Assembly (NCBI GenBank): GCA_000499405.2
Contig: HG738139.1
Coordinates: forward strand, 16,158,858 to 16,222,857
Source of the DNA: Onchocerca volvulus
Taxonomy: Eukaryota; Nematoda; Chromadorea; Rhabditida; Onchocercidae
Length of the DNA stretch: 64,000 nt
Reading direction: 5' to 3'
Shown here: positions 53,441 through 64,000 of the stretch, piece by piece
Numbering within the stretch: the first letter of the stretch is position 1
Layout of the letters: every line of letters begins with the position of its first letter
Notes under the pieces: model-generated
Databases searched by the model: none
Seen by the model: only the letters and a program-made list of their open reading frames with translations
What the model was told of the DNA's origin: nothing
Made by a program: the position numbers and the translations under genes

Positions 53441-56400
53441 TTAATGGGTAATTTGTAAAGTACTGCTTTTCGTTGTAATACCATATGTATTATTGGTTGA
53501 TTTCAACGATCCCATATTTCGTTGTTGCAAGAAAAATTTGTTTTGCGATTGTTGTGTTGGACTGCTTGGTAATGATCCGAATCCTGAACTATCCGCTGAA
53601 CCACTGGCACTTTTCAGAATTTGCCTGTAGATGGATGTTCACAAATGCTGCATACATCGATCAGGGCAATGGTTTAAAATTTGACCGTCGACAAATCAAT
53701 ATATGATCAATTTGTTGGTCAACAGAAGTCAAAGAATATGAATCACGGCAATTATCCAACGTTTTCCTAAAGGTGGATAAGAGAGACTAATGACTCAAGA
53801 ATTTTTATTCAGGAAATGTACCAATTTAACATTTAAAATTGGCACTATTGTATTTTCAATTTCCGAAACGAAGATAACACTAAACGTCAAGTTACGTAGT
53901 GGTAGAAAAATGATTGTGAGGGAACTTTTTCACGTTGATTAATTGATACCCGCATTTATCCGCATTTTCCTGACTCCCATTAGTTATGAAAGCACAACAA
54001 GATCTATGATAACCTGATATGATCGTGTCCTGCAAGCTGGGCTACGTCGGATGCACAACGACCTAAATTGTCACAAATCGACGGTTCAGCACCAAACTTT
54101 AGCAAGAGCATGACTATTTCACGTTGTCCGTTGTTTGCTGCTATATTCAAGGCTGTTGCACCCTAAAATATGAGTTTGTGAAATTAGAAAGAATGCTCGA
54201 TTTCGAGAACTTAGCAGGATCAACGAAAGAAAAAGGCCAATTAAGAAGTCAGTGATAAGCTTTATTCACTTTCATCTGCATGTTTTACAATCTTATTATA
54301 ATAAGCAAGTTCAATATCTGACCTGATAATCGACAACATTTGGTGCCACTCCAATAGTTTCCAACATATAATGACAAATTTTATAATTAGATGCCCAAAC
54401 AGCGATCATCAATGGCGTACGACCATCTTCATCACGTGCTTCGAAATCTGCTCCATAGTTGCGAACAGTAGCGGCTAATTTAAGATCGTTCAACTGGAAG
54501 ATGGTTGATTTCAGGTAGGATTCGCGAAACACATTATGAAAATAAGACTGGTTTGATCAAGCTTTTCTGATTAAAATCAAAATTTTCAAATATCTGAGGA
54601 AACTTTCTGAATCTTTGCTGGAAACAATACATAGCATGATTTTTGTAAAATTTTTGAAAAAATGAAATTCTTCTTGTTGGAAATATTACCTGTGCAACGA
54701 TATGTGCACAACTTCGTCCATGTGAATCACGCGTGTTGGCTGAAGCACCATATTCGAGCAACGTGGTAACCATGGGTGCATCACGTAAAACAAGCAACGT
54801 ATGGATCAGTGGTACTCCATCAAGATCAGGTTCATCTATCTTCAATCCTTCACCCTTTTTCTGAAGATATTCGAGAAGAAATTTCAACACCGGTTCGTTA
54901 CGACTAATTGCTGCTGCACGAAGAGGTGATAAACCATCGTGCGATTGCAAATGTACCGGTGCGCCAGCTTTCAATAATTCTTCCACAACCTGAAGATGAA
55001 AGGTTGAAAATTCTTAAAATTAATACCAGAGGACTCCACTCAGCAATCTTTGAACTTTCTGATATGCATTATGCAACAAATAAGCACCAAGGATACTGCG
55101 TAAATACATTAAAAATATGTACGAGCGATTCGTTGAAAATTCACTCAAATAATAAAATTTGCCACTAAATGACACTTTTAATTGTCTATGAAATTTTAAT
55201 TTCATTAATTAATTCCTGCTAATAAATAGCTCTACCTGAACTGTTGAACGTTGCCCAGCAATGAGCAATGGATGTACACCACGTGTATCAGTAGCTTGAA
55301 CAGTAGTTGAGGTAATTAACGACTTGCATAATTGCAAGTCTGCATGTGCAACTGCGTAATGCAATGCTACTGCACCATCATTATCCTGAATATTTGGCAT
55401 GTCTTCGAGTAAACAAAACCACACTCAAGCAATGCTCACACATTGCATATTTCTAGTTTCTAATTTGGAAAACAACATAAAATATCCAAAAATCGACAAA
55501 ATTCCTTTCATATTGCTAATATTGGTTCCTTCACATGATTGAAAAGATCATTTAAGCCATACCTTATGACCTTCATCAGCTCCTGAATTGATCAACATCT
55601 CGCAAACATCCAAGAAACCACTCATTGCAGCTATAATCAATGCTGTGCGACCAAACTCATCGATAGCATCAGTATCAGCGCCGCGTTCGATCAGTTGTTG
55701 ACAAACAGCAAGGTGACCTTGACTTGATGCAAGCATCAGCGAAGTGCGTCCATTTCGATCCTGGCAAATTCGCATGCTTGTTTTTTAATTTATCCATCAA
55801 GAATATATAAAGGAACAAAAATGTTTGCAAATATCAGTCTACCTGAGCATCAATATTTTGAATGAAATCAATAATTGTTGGAAGATTTTTATCACCATGA
55901 TATGCAGCAATATGTAAACAGTTCCGACCATTCATATCTTCTATATTCAAATCTGAACCGCCTGCAACACTTCATCTTTCAAGTAAACATGAATGATGAA
56001 TGAAAATGATGGCAAATGGACAAAATAAACGAATTTGCTGGAATATTTCACATTTTCAAGTTTCTTACGTCTTATGCAAATTAATTTCAGACATAAAATT
56101 AAGGAGAAGTACTTTTCAATCTTGTTTACTTTTGAAATCAAAAAAGATTCACATATTCCGTGTAATTCCACTGTTAATAGAACCATCTCAGCATTGTTTA
56201 TAATTAAAAACAAAAAAAGAAAACTGAACCTTTTATAAGTACCGCAAAAGTCTCATCATGGTCAAAAGTTTGAGCACCTGATGAAAGCGCCAGATGAAGA
56301 GCTGTTGACCCATAACTGTCCACAATCTGTGGAATTTCATACTTTAGAAATTATTGATTAATATAATTTTTTCTTTTTTAATTTCTTATTATGTACTAAT

Positions 56401-59400
56401 GTGCATAATTCTCCTTTAGCTAGACGTTCTTAAGAATCTTCACGTCTTGTTTTTCATCATTTATCATATCCCACGTACGTGTACACTAACAGAGAGAAGA
56501 TTGTAATATGAAGTCAATTAGCAAGAATAGCAAACTATACATTTGGAAGTGCTCCATTTTCCAAAAGTATGCCAACGACATTTGCGTGATCCATGAAGGC
56601 AGCAGCCATAAGTGCTGTACGACCTTCCGAATCCTGTCTATCAACATCCGCACCACATTTCAGCAAACGTCGTACGACACGTTCGTGTCCACTCCTACAA
56701 TTTTTTTTTCAACTATCACATATGCAAATAATAACAGGACTGAACATGAAGGAAAGGTCAGAGTTCATCATCAGCTATTTTTAAGCGAACATATATCCTC
56801 ATCTTCTTTCATCGATCTCATAAATGGCCTATCTTGCTCAGCTGCTCCCTTAAACATCTCTTCTATGAATGATTCAAAAGCCGTCATTAATTCTCGAAAA
56901 GAGTGTTAATCAAATTCTGTCGCATGTTGTACAGTTGTGAATTAGTTATTCAACCTTGCAAAGCTTAATTATTTACTTTATCCTTCCCATTATTTATTAT
57001 TCGTTCTTCTTCTTCCATGCGATCACATTAAATATTCTTCAGACAAATTGCTTCTCACTCTTTCTCTCTCATTTCATTTCTTATTGTTTATTAAATGATG
57101 AAGAAGCGCCACAAATGTTGTTGAATTAATGATTACACAATTCACTGCCCATTAAAAACCATCTTCAGTTGATAATTAACATCTAATGCAAATCTAATGG
57201 AATCGTTAAATTGAAATTCTTTGAGTTATCTCTTCATTCCAATTCGCAAATTATGAAGATAATTTATAAGAAATAGAAAAAGTCCTGAAGATATATTCAA
57301 AATTTCAAAATTTGTTCAACTGAATGGATAAGCTTCCGATGAATTTTTCATAGATTCAAAATATTGGATACTTTTACACAGCCACTGAAAAGAATATCTC
57401 GAGTTTGCCGATATCTAAATTTAATTTAATGAAAGAGGAAAAAATGATTGATTTTTTTGCAACCATTTTATAACTCTCGTACCATTTTATTATAAGTACA
57501 CAGATAAGGATTTACAAAAAAGAATAAAATTTTAGTGATAAAGTTTAGTTTCAAAAAAAGAAATTACTTTAGTTCATTAATAAATTTCTAATAATTTTGA
57601 AAAAAAGAGAGAAACTCTTCAATCAGAAATTTTTTTTTTGATCAAAATTTCAAATATATTTCTTTATGGCATTTATTTTGCAATAGTATCCAAACTATTT
57701 TAGTGAATACAGAAAAAACTATTACTCAGAATATGGTAAATATTATTATAACAAAAATATTGGAACTTAAATTGAATACTCAGCATTTTCACTCCATATT
57801 ATACATGAGGAAAAAGATGGAAAACTTTTTTTTATTAAAAATTATTTTTAAACAGGAAAATTTAATGGAATGAATTACCATGCTGCAGCTCGAAGTGCTG
57901 TTCGTCCACCTTCGCCACATTCATCCACTTCCATACCTTTAAAATGAAAAAATGATCTCTAAGCAAATTAATAATCCCTTTAAGGGTCATCAGGATGGTA
58001 ATATGTGATCGATAATAAAACAACTGATATGAGATGATGAAGCACTTCAATGGAAAGCCTTTCCTTCAATTAATCACCATATGCTATGAAAGGTTTTAAT
58101 TATATCATACTATTCCGATCAAATATAACAGCATAATAATTAATGACGAGAAATATGCCTAAATATGCTTTCCGGTCAATAAACATCCATCTCATATTTG
58201 TTGGTGAATTTTTTAATCTAATTTAAATATAAATTCAAATATAATTCCCGCACTTATTTACGTCTTATCAAGTGTTGTAATTTGCAAAAATGTTGTTGCA
58301 AAAGATTATAGCACAATCCCGAGAATTCTCGATGCTTTTATATTAGTTTATTGTCTAAAAGTAATATATATATATATGTTGCAAAAAGCGATTAAACTCA
58401 TACGCCCAATAGATGGATTCTGCATACATTAGATTTATTGCGATTAAGAGAATGTATCGTTCTACAACATTTTCCGCAAGCATAATCAATCGAACGCAAA
58501 AATATAAAATTAATTCGCAAAATTTAACCATTTTGGATGAGCAAATCGACGACAGTGTCGTGATTGTTGCATGCTGCAGATCGTAATGCATTCCACTGTT
58601 GTGGATCGACATAATTAGCTGCTTGTGGATCTGTTTGCAGTATCAACTTGCAGATATCTGCATGTCCACGACTAGATGCTGCGATTAGTCCCGAGCATAG
58701 TTCTCCAAAACTTACTCCATCTAACGAATTCATAACACTCGTCGAATCACCAGATGTACAAGCGAACACAAAATCATGCTAAAATAACTGTTATGTATGG
58801 CGAAATTAGCGGAGTGAAATTGAATTACGAAATTATCGAAATTTTAAAATCTTAAAAACTTTCAAAAAATTATTTCAATTCTTAAACGCATTTTCCTCCT
58901 TTCATTTTGAATATTTTAGTAATTTTAATTTGAATACTCTTTCGTATTCCTTAAAATCTGAAATAAGTTTCCAGAAATGATCCGTGCAATAAGTGAAGGA
59001 AAAATATTCAGAACGTTGACATTCATTGAGATGCACTAAAACATGGATGCAGAGATTTAATGGTGAAATTTTTTTTTCTTTTTTTTTTTGAATTAGCTAG
59101 ATTTGTAAATTAATAATGACATTTTATTTGTGATGTCTTAAATTTTCGCATACTTGCATCATCAGTTAAGTCCAATTACGGATATTTTTTCCTAATCCGT
59201 CCATTTCAGTCAATTCTTTGATTGCATTATTGTAAAAGACGGAAAATTTGAAATGACCCATTACAGTGATAAATTCTATTAAGAGATGTTTGTAATGCAT
59301 CAAATCTCCGGAGAAATCTAACTAACAACTCAGCGATAATCTTTGTTCGAGTTTCAAAGTGGAAAAAAAAATGCGCAAATTTATTTCTAGCAAACATTTC

Positions 59401-62345
59401 ATGCATAATATATTGCTAAGAATAGAAATATTAACATAGAAGTTTAATAGAAATATTGAATATTTGAGAGTTTAAAAATCGATCAATTATTAATTATTTT
59501 ATATCTTTTAAAAATGCTAAAATTGATGATACATTTCAAACAGATTTCCGATCTTTTCTTAAATATAAATTATCCCATTTATTGTTTACAACATGAAGTA
59601 AATTGATGACATAAATGGTAATTTGTCAATATTGTCTTACAGTGACACTTTTATTTGACAAGTTGATTCCATTTATGATAATCTGAAAATTGTGCAATAA
59701 ATCAAGAAAGAAGATCGCGTTGGCCAAAATATATTTCGAACTTTCTTTTTATAAAATTTTTCGGTTGCTCAGTAAAGCATATCATCCGAACTGAACGGAA
59801 AACTTGATGCATCGATTTTTTCAAAGGTCACAGTATTGATCGTCTGATGATTCCATTGAATTTTTTTTATTGGCTATCGGATTCCTGATTTAGGTCAATC
59901 TGCTTTATTTATTACTTGAATTTTAATAGTTACCATTAGTCAGCCAACATAATTTTACATTAACGAATCTGAATCACTGCTCATTCATAAATAATTGTTA
60001 TGTTTTCATACTTTTTATAAGGTTATTCTTTGACAAATAGACTAGTTAATTTCATTTATGAAAAGCAAACATTAATTCTTAGCTTTTTTCCATCTAATTG
60101 TTAATTATAGCATCCATCAATTTTTGCATGGATGAATTAAGATGAAAGAAAGCAAATAAATATTCCTTGATTTTCAAATAATTTAACAAAAAATAGTTCA
60201 GAAATTCGAAATTAAAAATTTAAAAATACTGCAGAAAAACTAAGTTACTATTGTCGAAAATATCATATTGCACATCAAAAAGATTTGTCAGAAAGCTTGA
60301 GAAAACTTAATTTCATCTGAATTATTATGTATTTTTCTTTTATATTCAATTTCTTTTTTATTCATTTTCAGATTCATATTACAAACAAAAAAATGAAGGA
60401 AAAAACATTGTAATTAACTAATTAATTAATCTTCTTCGCATTTCGTAGTACTAATTTTTCTTAACTTAATCAATTAGTTTTAAATTTGAGCATTTTAAAA
60501 TGAATTTCAATTTTATTTAAATGAGAGACGATCACTTGAAAATGGTGAAATAGCTCAAGCGGAATTTAAATAAAGTGCTTTATGTCCTTTTCTCTCTCAG
60601 CCAAAAGCTACAGAAATAAGAGTTTACAGCAATCACTTAGCTGTTTCAACCAGAGAAGGGAGCAAAGTCTCTTGGCCACTTGCAGGTCCAATTTTAAGTC
60701 CATATCCTATAGGCTTAGTCCATTAATCCTTCTTTCTCATTCTCTTATTACACAACAATAAATTCATTAAATAATGAAGAGTAAATTAGAAATGTCTCTT
60801 CATCAATTATTCAATTCACACCAAAACAGAAATTAATTTCAATTTCTCGAGAAATCCAACAACTTGATAAGAGTCCAAATGGAGTGAAATGTATTTCATT
60901 TTTAAAATTGAAATCTTAAAAGTGTGATAACAATAAAAAAATCTTTTGTTCTTCGCAGCAAATTTTTCATTGCAAATAACGATAGTTTCTCTTATTACTT
61001 AGCTGAGGAAACAATAAGACAATAATAATAGAAAAGAATGGGTGTACCTTTTGCTGGCGATGATCCAGAATAACTGCACCTGCTTTAACTAGCAAATCGG
61101 TGGTCATATAATCAAATACGGGGCATTTAAGTTCGATCATATCGGCACCGAATTCACGCAGAATCCTAATTCGATCCAAATAGTGCAATTCTAAAACATT
61201 TTAAAGTTCTCTATAAATAATATTCAAAAATTTCTTGAGCTTAAAAGGAGTTGCTTTTCAAAAAATTAAATTTGATTGATGTTTTAGGATGAAATAAAAA
61301 GGATAGCAATGAACTGGGTAGGTATCAAAATTTGACCAGTATGAATCCATTTTCAAATTTTATTGCAAGGATTGATTCAAAATGAATATCTGGATTGTCA
61401 AGAAACCGTAGCATGGCAAGAAGATCAAAAATACAAGAACTAAAAATTCAATTTTAATTTCTTCATTAAAATGAATTAAACGTACCACCAGAATGAGCCA
61501 AATGATATGCGAATTCGATAAGTGTTTGTAAAGTGTCGCAACCCGTTCGTTGGATAAATTGCGCCCAAAGGGCATGACCTTCTTCACATTCATTACCCAT
61601 GAATCGTTCATGCCATGCACCACTTAAAATTAATGGGTCAGTACATTCCAGAATTGGCTCACATTCTCGCAAATCTGCTTCTACCAAATTCGCTGGACGA
61701 TTAGCTGTCAGTACAGTGGCGGCGACTAGACGTTGTCGAGTTGGTGGACGACGACTTGCAGCTATTAACCGTAAATATAGATTCAGATGGGTAGGTAGTT
61801 CCGATTCAATTGCTGTCAGAAGAGCAGAAACTCCGTTCGGAAGTAATTGGCCATCACGTGAAAGAGTGACCACGTCATCATCGGATGACCGTGAAGTTGA
61901 CGGTAAAGTAAGTAAATTCGCCTTCAAAGCCCGAGAATATTGCGAAACATAGAACCACGAACCCTGAAACGTACTTCAAATTGCGTATGGGAAGAAGTTC
62001 AAAGATTTAAAAAAGATGGCCCGAATGAAAATTTCATATGAATAGTTATTAAGTTCTTCATTACATATTTCTTCGTTTAAAAAAAAAAAAAAAAAAAAAA
62101 AAGTCTTGACAGATTCTGAAATTCAAGGTGGAATCTGAGTTTGGAAGCCTTGAACTGACCTGGCAGCATTCAAATGCGCTATCGGAATCGATTTGTGGCA
62201 GTTTTTCATTGATGAAATCGATTAGTTCATCAGGATTTTCATCAATATTTAAAACAAGAAAACGATCAAGTTTCTTCCATTCGTTCTCATTCAATGTTCG
62301 CGATGTCACTACTAATTTTAACCAACATGGCAATGCTTTTGTCAG
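53441..62345 (-). CDS. ANKRD50: NACHT/STAND ankyrin-repeat protein, ANKRD50-like (5' part outside window)
   Basis: Fourteen exons join in phase to 878 visible residues ending at 53441-53443: 62160-62345, 61486-61963, 61048-61190, 58529-58778, 57879-57936, 56541-56694, 56230-56326, 55843-55961, 55563-55760, 55236-55385, 54690-54989, 54323-54493, 54014-54162 and 53441-53624. The first exon enters a P-loop NTPase module late, at WLKLVVTSRT, which resembles the sensor strand; the phosphate-binding loop must lie beyond 64000. The second exon is the helical region after the NTPase. From about residue 270 a long ankyrin array follows (for example GRTALMAAAFMDHANVVGIL, GRTSLMLASSQGHLAVCQQL, GRTPLMIAVW), ending in a Ser/Gln-rich tail. 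Repeat order, including an insertion within one repeat (SSGAQTFDHDE) at the position where vertebrate ANKRD50 has one, supports orthology. ANKRD50 acts in SNX27-retromer endosomal recycling. TANC proteins are the main alternative. Confidence 0.85.
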
Positions 62346-64000
62346 CTGGAAAAATTTTAATTTCTATTTTTGAATTTACCAACGCATGACCTTTTCTAAG
62401 CTTTTTTATGATTTCCCATTTCTGCAAATGTTTTTCGATATTAAATAATTGATTTCGGAAGAAAAAAAAAAAAGAATGTCATAAATTTTTTGCTATAATG
62501 CAAGATGCGAACGCAATTAAAAAAATCACATCATAATAGCCTTCTATAACCTTTCTAATTATGCCATAAATTTGAAGTAAAAACGGAATCAAATTTCTTT
62601 TCCCTCTGAAAGACTCGTTTCATTTCTTAAATTTGAAATATTTATTTGATACATTTTAATGAAATTTCACTCATAAAACAGTACAAATATACTTTTCCCA
62701 ATCAAATGTATGATATTATTGCTTTTCGGGGAAGTTCATGGAAGATTGGACAAAATTGGAGGATAAGTCAAGGTTAGTTTTTTCATCATTTTAAGTAACG
62801 TGAAATGGCTTTTGATATTCATTCTGCTTTGCGTATTATTCGAAAATCAAATTATCATAATGAGAATTTAGATGTATTCGTGATAGTTTCAAATCTTCAA
62901 TTTCGCAAAACTCTTATGAAATTAGATTCCATAAATTTAATTTAAACCAAAAGATACCGCTGTTCTCTCTTATACGATGATAATTGGTGCAATGAAGCAA
63001 AAATCTATATACAAATAAATCACTAATGCCATTCCTCTATTTTTCGCAAATTTAAAAAAATTTGCAAAATAATTACGGAAAATAAAAAGATTGCAAAATT
63101 TAGTGATTTCCTTCCTTTTAAAAATCCTTTTCATTCCATATGAATTCCATTCTTCGGGATTCCATTTTCTCCTTTATTCTATTTCATTTCATTTTATTTT
63201 ATTTGAATTTCACTTTAAATTCTATTTAATTTTCCATTTCTTCTGAACCCATCCTGTTCACAATTTCTATTCCACTTCATTCCAAATTATATAAAAATTT
63301 AATCCCCCTTTTTTTCCTAATTCTATTCCATTCTATTTATTCTGTCTTATCCAAATTTCATTTTAATTCGAAACTATAAATTAATTAAATAGAAGATGCA
63401 ATGTCATTCTTCGTTGTTACAAAATGAATATGCTCGTTAGCAACAAATGTGCTTTACATCTGCTTAATTCGGGAAAATGAAAAGGGAAAGAAGGGGTTGT
63501 AAGGTTCATTAATTATTAAAAAAGACAGAATTTACAGAACTAATTAATTAATTACTATTAACTAATTGGACAGGCCCCAAAAGAGCAACAAATGTCACTT
63601 TTTGTTGCGCTGAAAGAGATAAAATGCTTGTAAAAGAATGCAACATTCATCAAGTTGTAAGCGATAAACATTACATTTCCAAGTATACAGTTATGAGCTC
63701 GATAATAGGAATCAATTTGCAATCATTCAGATTGATTTAAGAAATTCATACTTTCAAATTCTAAGTTTAATATTAATATCTGAATTCAACTTTTATCCTG
63801 AAATTTTCCATCAAATTTCATCTTTTTAGAGGTAAAAAATTGCAAAATTTATTCGTTCGTTGGAAATTTAGTAATTTAATTTAAATACATGCGTGAACTT
63901 TTTGCATAAGCATGAACTTTTTTCTTAATTTAAATGTTCAACTTACATAAAATTTACAAAGTATGCAAAAAAAATTGTTAGTTTTGAAATCAAAAATTCA
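62346..64000. other. Upstream intron of the ankyrin gene, open at the window edge
   Basis: No further convincing minus-strand exon was found here, so the N-terminal exons of the ankyrin gene lie beyond the window. The stretch 63120-63360 is a low-complexity run rich in TTCC/TTTATT words. An inverted repeat GCAACAAA...TTTGTTGC sits near 63585-63607. Confidence 0.5.

Noticed and set aside
61599..61952. 117-residue plus-strand frame
   Set aside because: Antisense shadow of the second visible ankyrin-gene exon.
63585..63607. GCAACAAA/TTTGTTGC inverted repeat and a nearby short open frame
   Set aside because: Stem of 8 bp is unremarkable, and the adjacent frame does not match the NTPase module expected upstream in the ankyrin gene.
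1..64000. tRNA, rRNA, CRISPR arrays, bacterial operons, intact transposons
   Set aside because: I scanned for cloverleaf-type TTCRA boxes, spaced direct repeats, transposase-like frames and bacterial gene layout and saw none that I could support.

Overview
The window is nematode nuclear DNA, most likely from a filarial or other spirurid worm. It is very AT-rich, dense in poly-A/T runs, and its genes are split into many small exons by introns of tens to thousands of bases. Most splice sites are canonical (TTTCAG / GTAAGT). I rebuilt the genes by hand, joining exons by reading-frame phase and by remembered family similarity; no database search was run, and the organism call is inference.

Layout: (1) 1.6-6.2 kb, minus: a Dachshund-family transcriptional regulator (dac-1), apparently complete in 10 exons. 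(2) 9.1-11.5 kb, minus: a seven-transmembrane, chemoreceptor-like protein in 8 exons, interrupted by a one-base frameshift in an A5/T5 run. (3) 13.9-15.2 kb, minus: the 3' part of a gene I do not recognise, also with frame conflicts. (4) 18.6-28.6 kb, minus: a complete cyclin T gene in 18 exons, encoding the regulatory partner of CDK9 in P-TEFb. (5) 33.0-50.1 kb, plus: a complete G-protein-linked acetylcholine (muscarinic-type) receptor, closest to C. elegans GAR-2, in 10 coding exons with an 11.5-kb first intron. (6) 53.4-62.3 kb, minus: the 3' two-thirds or so of a NACHT/STAND-ankyrin protein resembling ANKRD50, with 14 exons visible; its 5' end lies beyond the window.

Cyclin T and the acetylcholine receptor are divergently transcribed from a 4.8-kb spacer. 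The receptor and the ankyrin gene converge on a 3.4-kb gene-poor stretch. The genes form no operon and no single pathway: two are nuclear regulators, two are membrane receptors and one is probably an endosomal scaffold.

The most notable observations are: several introns that must start with GC rather than GT to keep conserved protein sequence intact; a perfect 50-base G run inside a cyclin T intron; a phase-compatible, unannotated cassette exon in cyclin T; and one-base frame conflicts in two neighbouring genes that could mean either assembly errors or gene decay.
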